From an uncultured Eubacteriales bacterium (GTDB lineage Bacteria > Bacillota > Clostridia > Oscillospirales > Acutalibacteraceae): a DNA stretch of 23,301 bases. This document shows positions 8,435 through 15,307 of the stretch, piece after piece. Position 1 is the first letter of the stretch. Each line of letters opens with the position of its first letter. Position numbers and translations under genes: made by a program. The stretch spans positions 1 to 23,301 of the forward strand of contig ONPE01000009.1 in assembly GCA_900319615.1 (NCBI GenBank). Direction: 5' to 3'. The notes under the pieces were generated by a model that worked only from the letters and a program-made list of their open reading frames with translations, made no database searches and was not told where the DNA came from.

Positions 8435-9697
8435 ATGGGCGACTACAAGGTGCTCAACGCGGCGCTCGGCGCTTTGCCCAAGTTGCTTTCGGCAGGCGCG
8501 ATAGGACTTGCGCTTATATACTTCTTTTGGACGGGCAACATCCGGAATTTTAAGATACTCTACCGCTTCGGTCTTCTGTACTCTTCGGTGATCATCGGGA
8601 TCATATTAGTCTCGATCTTCATCTGGATCATCCAGCTGGAATCCATAGGCTTTATCATAAAAGGCACATCCAAGATATCATACCAGCTGTTGAATATCGC
8701 CATCGTCCTCAGCGCAGTTTATTTCTACGGTATCGCAGGCGCCAACCTCGTTATCATCCTCATAGGCGCGGCTACGACCGGTATCGGCAGCGCGATCAAT
8801 GATATGATCCGCAACATAACCACCTTCGGCGCCAACGATGTTATTATCAATTCGAGCTTTATCCGGGCGATAGAGATACACGATATAACGTTCGTCATGG
8901 GCGTGTACGTCATCTACTTCCTGTTCTTCTGCCCGCAGGAGAGGCTGCGTTTCCTGTACGCGGGGGTAGCCTTGTTCCTGTTCTTCGCAGGTTTGAAGCG
9001 TATAGCCTTCCTGAGCCTGCTGCTCGGTATTGCGTTTGCCATTATATGTTTGCTTTTAAGCTATAATAAAAAGATAAAGGTGCTGTACTTCACCGCGTTC
9101 TTTATCGTTGCGTTCTGCTACTTTTATATCATAATAATACAGAACGGCACCTTTATGAAATTTTGTATAGAGCATGAAATAGAGCTCAACGGTCGCGAAA
9201 AGATATACGATTTTATCGCGAACTTCTATGAGGTCTCGCCGACATACGGCGGAAAGGGATACGAGTTCTGCGTACAGCTGCTGAAGAGTATGCACGGTAC
9301 AAAGGATCAGGTCGTAGACATAACCGCCGTCCATAACGATATCCTGAAGATGTATGTCGAGGTCGGCTTCTGGGGCTTCTTCGCCTGGATAATGTTCTAC
9401 TATGTCTACCAGACCCACTGGTACATAACCCGCTGCGGCGAGATGGTTGCCGTTTGCTTTATGTCGATAAATATATATATGCTTATAACCTACCTCACCG
9501 ATAATACGATGTTTTATTACTGGTCGAGCATGGTTGTAAGGCTGCTCCCGATGTCGTACTTCTTCGTGCCGGAAAAACTGACTCCGCTGCGAAGTGAAAA
9601 TCCCCTGTATCTGAACTCGTTCGACCGCTGGAGATTAAAGAGGCGACAGAAGGACGCCAAACTGAGGAAAAAGCCCAAAATGATTTTAGAAAAATAA
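8435..9697 (+). CDS. Wzy-like polysaccharide polymerase (start uncertain)
   Basis: A 420-residue membrane protein with about ten hydrophobic segments, a large soluble loop near residues 236-300 (containing GGKGYEFCVQLL and VHNDILKMYVEVG), and a long basic C-terminal tail. This is the layout of O-antigen/EPS polymerases (Wzy/ligase class), which vary strongly in sequence. The first ATG of this frame (8435) has no ribosome site and sits inside what looks like a membrane helix. The frame is open back to the preceding stop (8324-8326), encoding HKLYTKTSKVYIGLYIFCIF, but holds no ATG, GTG or TTG. A purine-rich ribosome-site stretch abuts an ATG at 8349 in another frame. The true protein probably starts there and a base has been lost. 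Function by topology and context only. Confidence 0.8.
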   Translation: MGDYKVLNAALGALPKLLSAGAIGLALIYFFWTGNIRNFKILYRFGLLYSSVIIGIILVSIFIWIIQLESIGFIIKGTSKISYQLLNIAIVLSAVYFYGIAGANLVIILIGAATTGIGSAINDMIRNITTFGANDVIINSSFIRAIEIHDITFVMGVYVIYFLFFCPQERLRFLYAGVALFLFFAGLKRIAFLSLLLGIAFAIICLLLSYNKKIKVLYFTAFFIVAFCYFYIIIIQNGTFMKFCIEHEIELNGREKIYDFIANFYEVSPTYGGKGYEFCVQLLKSMHGTKDQVVDITAVHNDILKMYVEVGFWGFFAWIMFYYVYQTHWYITRCGEMVAVCFMSINIYMLITYLTDNTMFYYWSSMVVRLLPMSYFFVPEKLTPLRSENPLYLNSFDRWRLKRRQKDAKLRKKPKMILEK

Positions 9698-9714
9698 TTA
9701 TACGGAGAGCAGCT

Positions 9715-10824
9715 ATGATCAGAGTATTACATTCAGTCAGCAACATGGATCGCGGCGGCATAGAAACTATGCTGATGAACTTTTACAGACACACCGACCG
9801 CAGCAAGGTCCAATTCGATTTTTTGGCTAACAAGCCTCAGCCCGGAAATTATGACGAGGAGATCCGCGAGCTCGGCGGCAGGATCTTCATCTCTCCGGGA
9901 TTTATGAGCTATAAAAAGTATGTTGACTATATGACACAGCTCTTCAAAGAAAATCCGGAGTACAGGATCATCCATACGCATAACGGTTCGCTGATGCTGT
10001 ACGCCCTTAAGGCTGCCGAGAAAAACGGCATCCCCACAAGGATCGCCCACGCCCACGCGACAGCGATCCCGGTCGGATTCAAGAACAACGTGAAAAAGCT
10101 GCTCCGTCCCATGATAAAATATGTCGCCACCGATTATTGGGGCTGCTCGGATGCAGCTGGTAAGTTCTACTTCTCCGAGAAGCGCTGGAACAATAATCAT
10201 CAGCTCATCCATAACGCGATAAACGTCGGCGATTTCCTTTTCAACGAGCAAACCCGAGCGGCGATCCGCCGCGAATACGGTCTGGGTGATAAGTTCGTTA
10301 TTGGCAACGTCGGCAGGATGATGCCGCAGAAAAACCAGAAGAAGCTCTTAGAGGTTTTCGCCGAGGTACACAGGCAGAATCCGAACGCCCATCTCGTGAT
10401 CATCGGTTCCGGCGAGCTCGAGCCGAATCTCAGAGAATATACAAAGGAGCTCGGTATAACAGACTCCGTGACCTTCACGGGAGTTTTGTCGAACGTAAAC
10501 GAGTGGTACAGCGTCTTCGATGTTTTTGTAATGACCTCGCTCTACGAGGGTCTGCCGGTCGTCACGATAGAGGCTCAGGCAGCCGACCTGCCGTGCGTCC
10601 TCTCAGACACGATCACCCCCGAGGTCGGCATAACCGAAAACGTCGTGTACCCGGGGCTCAACGACAGCGCTGCGGTCTGGGCGAAGGCTATCCTCGATTT
10701 CAAGCCGAAAGCAAGAGTAAGCCGCGCTGCCGAGCTGCAAAGATCAGGCTATGATATCACGGCGGAAGCCGAAAGAATGCAAAATCTTTATTTGGATCTG
10801 TATAACGATCGGAAAGGAGCATAG
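9715..10824 (+). CDS. Glycosyltransferase family 4 (EpsF-like)
   Basis: A 369-residue GT-B glycosyltransferase. The N-terminus MIRVLHSVSNMDRGGIETML is typical of the EpsF/CapM-type subgroup. The C-terminal domain has FVIGNVGRMMPQKNQKKLLE, LVIIGSGELEPNLREY and the E-x7-E motif (E278 and E286 in YEGLPVVTIEA). GGAGAG (9704-9709) lies 5 nt before the ATG, and the gene follows the polymerase by 17 nt. Two bases separate it from the next gene, so it is clearly in an operon. The sugar specificity is not readable. Confidence 0.93.
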   Translation: MIRVLHSVSNMDRGGIETMLMNFYRHTDRSKVQFDFLANKPQPGNYDEEIRELGGRIFISPGFMSYKKYVDYMTQLFKENPEYRIIHTHNGSLMLYALKAAEKNGIPTRIAHAHATAIPVGFKNNVKKLLRPMIKYVATDYWGCSDAAGKFYFSEKRWNNNHQLIHNAINVGDFLFNEQTRAAIRREYGLGDKFVIGNVGRMMPQKNQKKLLEVFAEVHRQNPNAHLVIIGSGELEPNLREYTKELGITDSVTFTGVLSNVNEWYSVFDVFVMTSLYEGLPVVTIEAQAADLPCVLSDTITPEVGITENVVYPGLNDSAAVWAKAILDFKPKARVSRAAELQRSGYDITAEAERMQNLYLDLYNDRKGA

Positions 10825-10826
10825 GT

Positions 10827-11939
10827 ATGAAGATAGGAATCCTGACTCACCAAAGCGTAAATAATTTCGGCGCCTTTTTACAGTGCTGGGCGCTGCAGGA
10901 AAAGATCAAAGCTCTTTTCCCGGATGATGAGGTCTGTGTCATCAACTTCATCATCCCGAAGCAAAATCTATTCAATACCGGCGGCTTCTTCAGATTTTAC
11001 ATCGGTACGGAAACGCCTAAATCATGGATCCACAAGCTGTCTCAGCTCGGCATCTTCAAAAAGACCCGCAAGGAACACCTCAACCTGACAAAAAGGGTCT
11101 ATAATGCCGAACAGATCAACTCGCTCGGTCTTGACTGCATAGTGGTCGGAAGCGACGAGGTATGGAACTTCCTCGACAACAAAACTTTTTCGCTGGTCAA
11201 ATTCAGCGGCGGTCTGAACGCAAAGCGTATCGTCGCCTATGCCCCCAGCGTCGGAAAATCCACCACCGACAATATCCCCGACGAGGTCAGGGCTGCGATG
11301 AAGGGCTTTACCGCCCTATCCGCGAGGGATAAGGGAGCTCAGGAGCTGTGCAAAAATGCCCTCGGTAAGACCCCCGAGCTGGTCTGCGACCCCACCTTCC
11401 TCACCCCTACCCCCAAGATAGATAACGAGAAGATCAAAAAGCTGACCGAAAAGCCATACGTCCTCTTCTATTACTGCAACGGTATCCCCCATGAGCTGAA
11501 GAAGAGGATAATCGAAGGCGCTCACAAAAAGGGCTATGCAGTCCTCGGCGCCGGAGAATATGACAAGATGTACTCCCAGATGTCGATAAAGCTCGACTCC
11601 TTCGAGTGGGCGGAGCTGTTCCGCAGAGCGGAGTATGTTTATACCGGCACCTTCCACGGTGTAGTCTTCTCGATACTCAACCGAAAAGACTTCCGCGTTT
11701 ACGCTTCTATCGAGAGCCGCGTCAAAAAGATCAACGCCCTGCTCGGTCAGTTCGGTATAGGGAGCCGTGATCTCGACCCGAACGCGGATTTCGCTGCGAT
11801 CATCAATAACGATAAGATAGATTACGATAAGGTATATGAATATGTCGAAAAGCTGAGGAAGAGCAGCAGCGATTACTTGCTGCGCTCCGTAGGCGGCGAC
11901 GCAAAAGCCGAGGGCGCAAATGATCGAAAGCAAGGCTGA
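10827..11939 (+). CDS. Polysaccharide pyruvyl transferase family protein
   Basis: A 370-residue protein beginning MKIGILTHQSVNNFGAFLQC, the hallmark opening of the polysaccharide pyruvyl transferase family, followed by the conserved VVGSDEVWNF and YTGTFHGVVFSILNRK segments. Members add pyruvate ketals from phosphoenolpyruvate to polysaccharide sugars, giving negative charge; some members have other or unknown roles. AAAGGAG lies about 7 nt upstream within the end of the preceding gene. The last 20 nt overlap the acetyltransferase gene. A ferredoxin/F420-beta protein, a frequent companion of this family, lies at the start of the locus on the other strand. Confidence 0.88.
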   Translation: MKIGILTHQSVNNFGAFLQCWALQEKIKALFPDDEVCVINFIIPKQNLFNTGGFFRFYIGTETPKSWIHKLSQLGIFKKTRKEHLNLTKRVYNAEQINSLGLDCIVVGSDEVWNFLDNKTFSLVKFSGGLNAKRIVAYAPSVGKSTTDNIPDEVRAAMKGFTALSARDKGAQELCKNALGKTPELVCDPTFLTPTPKIDNEKIKKLTEKPYVLFYYCNGIPHELKKRIIEGAHKKGYAVLGAGEYDKMYSQMSIKLDSFEWAELFRRAEYVYTGTFHGVVFSILNRKDFRVYASIESRVKKINALLGQFGIGSRDLDPNADFAAIINNDKIDYDKVYEYVEKLRKSSSDYLLRSVGGDAKAEGANDRKQG

Positions 11940-12498
11940 TCTCAAGCGTTATCTGGAGCAGGACAGGATCGCCCTGTACAAAACCCGAAAAAAGCCGCGT
12001 ATCGCCGGCGACGAGATATGGCAGTATGAGATCCTGCTCAGAAAGACAGAGTATTACCTGAACTGCAAGAAGAGCTTTTTCGGCAAGGCTGTAGGCATAT
12101 GGCTGCATTACAGGCTCAGGAAAAAGGGCCGTAAGCTCTGCGGCTTCCATATCCCGCCGAACGCCTTTGAAGAAGGTCTTTCGATCGCCCACTGGGGGCC
12201 TATCGTCGTTCATCCGTCTGCCAAAATAGGCAAGAACTGCCGTATACACCAGTGCGTCACCATAGGCGCGACCAACGGCCGGAACGAGGCGGCGCATATA
12301 GGAGATAACTGCTTTATCGGCCCGTGCACCTCAATAATCGGCGATATAAAGATCGGTAACGACATAGCGATAGGCGCTAACAGCGTCGTGACCAAGAGCT
12401 TCGAGGATAACGGTATAACCATAGCCGGCAATCCTGCCAAAAAGATAAGCGACAACAACTCGCATTCTAATTTGGCTAAAGCCCTTCACCTTGATTGA
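11920..12498 (+). CDS. Serine acetyltransferase-like hexapeptide acyltransferase
   Basis: A 192-residue left-handed beta-helix acyltransferase. A helical N-terminal region (residues 1-60) precedes hexapeptide repeats (about 90-170): VVHPSAKIGKNCRIHQ, HIGDNCFIGPCTSIIG, KIGNDIAIGANSVV, and the closing ITIAGNPAKKI. It resembles serine O-acetyltransferase (CysE) but sits in an EPS operon, overlapping the pyruvyl transferase gene by 20 nt. O-acetylation of a sugar in the polymer or precursor is the likely role, with acetyl-CoA as donor (inference). A GAGGG-type ribosome site precedes the start inside the upstream gene. Confidence 0.88.
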   Translation: MIESKADLKRYLEQDRIALYKTRKKPRIAGDEIWQYEILLRKTEYYLNCKKSFFGKAVGIWLHYRLRKKGRKLCGFHIPPNAFEEGLSIAHWGPIVVHPSAKIGKNCRIHQCVTIGATNGRNEAAHIGDNCFIGPCTSIIGDIKIGNDIAIGANSVVTKSFEDNGITIAGNPAKKISDNNSHSNLAKALHLD

Positions 12499-12514
12499 AA
12501 GGAATGAACAGTCC

Positions 12515-13408
12515 ATGAAAAAACAACCCAAACAGCCCAAAGAAAAGACCGGCAAGCGTATGCCCAAAAAGCTGAAGGTGTTTCTGCTATTGGTGTTGTT
12601 ATTGGTCGTCGGCTTTATTACGACGGTTGGGGTCAACATTTACTTAAATCAAAATTTTATGGTATCGTTCTACCAGCTGCGCTGCGACAAGGTCTCAGAC
12701 AATATCAGGATCATCGAGCTTGCCGACCTGCATAACATAGAATACGGCGAGGGCAACAGCAAGCTGATAAAACAGATCAGAGAGCTACACCCCGATCTGA
12801 TCTTCTATGCAGGAGACATGATGAATTATCGCGACAGCGATTACTCCGTCCTGTTCCACCTTTCGGATGAGCTGAGCGAGATCGCCCCGATATACGCCTG
12901 CTTCGGTAACAACGAGCTCGACCAGTATCTGTTTGAGGACAGAGAATTTGTATCAAAGCTCGAGGAGCATAACGTTGAACTGCTGTCCAACGAAGCCGCC
13001 AACGTCAAGGTCAAGAATACGGTCATCCAGCTGATCGCTGTTTCAGAAGGTACAGAGCAGTATGAGGTCGAAACCAACAACAGTAAGAAGTTTGCAGAAT
13101 CGCTCGAGCCCACCTCCAACTGCCGCATATGTCTGACGCATTATCCCGAGCTGTTCAAAGAAAAGCTCCTTGACAAAGGGATCGACATCGCCTTCACGGG
13201 GCACGCTCACGGCGGACTGATCAGGCTCCCCGTTATCGGCGGTCTTTTCAGCACCGGCGAGGGCTTCCTGCCCGAGATGACCGAGGGCGTGATGACCGTT
13301 AAGGACGGCACGCAGGTGGTCATCAGCCGCGGACTGGGAGACTCCAGAAAGATCCCCAGGATCAACAACCAGCCCGAGCTCGTAGTCGCCGACATATGCT
13401 GGTATTAA
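12515..13408 (+). CDS. Membrane-anchored metallophosphoesterase (YkuE/YaeI-like)
   Basis: A 297-residue calcineurin-like phosphoesterase. A Lys/Pro/Gln-rich N-terminus is followed by one membrane segment (about residues 21-42), so the catalytic domain is predicted to face outward. Motifs are D71-L-H73, G100-D101, G131-N-N133-E134, THYPE with H209, and G229-H230-A-H232-GG. The usual GNHE/GNHD motif carries Asn instead of the catalytic His at 133. The frame extends upstream to a TTG at 12491, but the ATG at 12515 follows AAAGGA (12498-12503) and is preferred. It closes the plus-strand EPS block, 16 nt after the acetyltransferase. A phosphodiester or lipid-phosphate substrate at the membrane is plausible but unproven. 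Confidence 0.85.
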   Translation: MKKQPKQPKEKTGKRMPKKLKVFLLLVLLLVVGFITTVGVNIYLNQNFMVSFYQLRCDKVSDNIRIIELADLHNIEYGEGNSKLIKQIRELHPDLIFYAGDMMNYRDSDYSVLFHLSDELSEIAPIYACFGNNELDQYLFEDREFVSKLEEHNVELLSNEAANVKVKNTVIQLIAVSEGTEQYEVETNNSKKFAESLEPTSNCRICLTHYPELFKEKLLDKGIDIAFTGHAHGGLIRLPVIGGLFSTGEGFLPEMTEGVMTVKDGTQVVISRGLGDSRKIPRINNQPELVVADICWY

Positions 13409-13463
13409 TTCGATACCGCACACCTTTATATTCATGATTTAATGCGACTGTACACATATCTCA

Positions 13464-13494
13464 GTATAAGATCCGATCATTAACCTGATCTTAC
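13464..13494 (+). other. Overlapping inverted repeats upstream of the co-polymerase genes
   Basis: TAAGATC (13467-13473) can pair with GATCTTA (13487-13493). Alternatively GATCA (13475-13479) can pair with TGATC (13486-13490). Both use the same right-hand GATC and so exclude each other. No T-run follows. This 144-nt gap must hold any promoter for the 13553 operon, but no convincing -35/-10 pair was found. The repeats could be an operator or leader structure. Confidence 0.35.
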
Positions 13495-13552
13495 TATAAA
13501 AATATCTCGACACTCCGCAACTGCGAAGCCCAAAAACGGAAGGGAGAGTTTG

Positions 13553-15307
13553 ATGGATAACAAAAAATTTGAACTGACAGATAAAGCCAAAAGCGTTTCC
13601 TCTGCAGCCAAGGCTGTTTCATCCGGCTGTGAAGACGCAACATCCGATATCGAAGCTGTTTCATTCAGCATAGAAGACATTTTGCCTTTTTCCGGAGCAA
13701 GTTCATCCGGCTCCGATAATGCTTCATCCGATATCGAAGATGCTTCTTCGAACGACGATGGCTCTTTATCTGATACAGTGGACGCTTCATCAGGCGATGA
13801 TAATGCTTCATCCGATACCGGGGAGGCTTCATCGGGCGATGACAAAGCTTCATCCGATACCGGGGACGCTCCATCGACCGATGATAACGCTAAATCAAAT
13901 ACCAAAGACGCTTCTCCGAAGCACAGGTTCAAGATCATCGACGATGCGAGCCGGGTAACAGAAAAAGTGCTTTCACCTTTCAACAAGGTCATAGACGACG
14001 TTCAAAGGAATTACTCGAACAGCTCCCGCATCAAGAAGACGATCATCGCCATGTTCAATATGCGCGTATGGATCTGCATACCGCTTATTGCCATCATAGT
14101 GTTAGGCTCGTGCTACTTCGCCTTCCAGAGCGAGAAGACCGCGTCCGTTGAGATGAGCCTCAACTATGAGGAGGCGGCGAACGGCTTGAATCCTAACTCT
14201 ACCCGCTTCAACGCCTACAACATCTCAAGCAAAGATGTTGTGGAGCGTATGCTCTGGTATTGCGGAATAGACCCCGAATCCGTCAACGTTGACAAGATCT
14301 GCGACGGCATATCTATCAACGCGACAAACCACAAGTCGTTTTCTGAGGGAGAATACTATATCTCCACAACATATAAAATAACCCTCAACAGACACTCTTC
14401 GATAAAGGATATAAAAACCGAAGACCTCATCACTTATCTGTGCAAGTCGTATAAGGATAATTTCTATTCCAGATATACCGAGAACCGGTCTATCCTCGAA
14501 TTTGACATCGAAGTCTTTAACGATAAGGAGTATCTTGAGATCGCCGATCTGCTCGACATCAAGGCTCAACAGATCAAGAAATACCTGAACACGAGATCCA
14601 AGCAGAGCAAATCTTACGTTGAAGCCGAATCGGACGAGACCTTCAAGTCTCTGGTGCAAAAGGTCGAGGATATCCAGAGCTACGATATCGCGAAATACCG
14701 CACGTTCGTAACTATGGCAGGCTGCTCGGATGACAAAGCACGCTTCATCTCAGCCCTCGAATATGTAAACCGCCTTATGGGAATAAGCTACAAAAAGGAT
14801 ATGGCGGGCTACACCGTTCGCAACGACGGCATAAAGATGTACGACGACGATATGATCAGCGTGGTCATGATCCCCTCTATAGACGACAGCAAGAACACCT
14901 ACTATATGTCCAAGACCAAAACCGGCATGGACTACATAGCAAAAGAGGCTGACGATATGCTCGACTCTGCCCAGCAGACGTCAAAGGAGATCACGGTCAA
15001 CGAGGATATCATCAGCAAGATGGCAGCCGGTACCAACAGCAAGGAGAATCTCGATAAAGCAAGTCAGATGATCGCAGATATCCGCAACAAGTTCACCGAG
15101 CTCTCCCGCCAGATCGAAGCTGTGGACAAAGCTTACGTAAAGTACAGAACTAAAGATTATCTGACGTTCAAGCCGGTCAAAAAGTCTTTGATCCAGAGGC
15201 TCCGCCTCGTTTTCCTGTTCGAGGTCGCGGCGGGACTGCTGGTTCTGATCTTCGTAGTCATCTGGTTGAAATTCCGGATGTATAAGAAGGGAGGTAAGGC
15301 TGAATGA
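13553..15307 (+). CDS. Wzz-like polysaccharide co-polymerase with acidic repeat N-terminus
   Basis: A 584-residue protein. Residues 1-80 or so are low-complexity, Ser/Asp/Ala-rich and built of 14-residue repeats. A basic/amphipathic linker follows, then TM1 (about 172-194, WICIPLIAIIVLGSCYFAF), a long extracytoplasmic helical region, TM2 (about 552-575) and a short basic tail. Two membrane segments flanking a large external helical domain is the architecture of Wzz chain-length regulators (polysaccharide co-polymerases), and the neighbour at 15304 shares it. No Walker motifs are present. AAGGGAGAG lies about 5 nt before the ATG; a TTG one codon earlier is disregarded. It overlaps the next gene by ATGA (15304-15307), implying coupled translation and roughly equal amounts of both proteins. 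Assigned by architecture and context, not by strong motif. Confidence 0.7.
   Translation: MDNKKFELTDKAKSVSSAAKAVSSGCEDATSDIEAVSFSIEDILPFSGASSSGSDNASSDIEDASSNDDGSLSDTVDASSGDDNASSDTGEASSGDDKASSDTGDAPSTDDNAKSNTKDASPKHRFKIIDDASRVTEKVLSPFNKVIDDVQRNYSNSSRIKKTIIAMFNMRVWICIPLIAIIVLGSCYFAFQSEKTASVEMSLNYEEAANGLNPNSTRFNAYNISSKDVVERMLWYCGIDPESVNVDKICDGISINATNHKSFSEGEYYISTTYKITLNRHSSIKDIKTEDLITYLCKSYKDNFYSRYTENRSILEFDIEVFNDKEYLEIADLLDIKAQQIKKYLNTRSKQSKSYVEAESDETFKSLVQKVEDIQSYDIAKYRTFVTMAGCSDDKARFISALEYVNRLMGISYKKDMAGYTVRNDGIKMYDDDMISVVMIPSIDDSKNTYYMSKTKTGMDYIAKEADDMLDSAQQTSKEITVNEDIISKMAAGTNSKENLDKASQMIADIRNKFTELSRQIEAVDKAYVKYRTKDYLTFKPVKKSLIQRLRLVFLFEVAAGLLVLIFVVIWLKFRMYKKGGKAE
13616..13909 (+). repeat. 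Tandem 42-bp coding repeats (14-residue acidic units)
   Basis: Seven contiguous in-frame units of 42 nt occupy residues 22-119 of the Wzz-like protein. Units 1 and 2 are diverged (VSSGCEDATSDIEA, VSFSIEDILPFSGA). Units 3-7 (from 13700) are clearer: SSSGSDNASSDIED, ASSNDDGSLSDTVD, ASSGDDNASSDTGE, ASSGDDKASSDTGD, APSTDDNAKSNTKD. Units 5 and 6 (13784-13867) are nearly identical in DNA, which suggests recent duplication by slippage or recombination. The encoded peptide is predicted disordered and strongly acidic, on the cytoplasmic side of TM1. Confidence 0.9.

Noticed and set aside
13480..13992. Minus-strand Ser/Glu-rich open frame across the 42-bp repeats
   Set aside because: Repeats read in antisense give a repetitive peptide, but the plus-strand frame continues into a long membrane protein with a good ribosome site.
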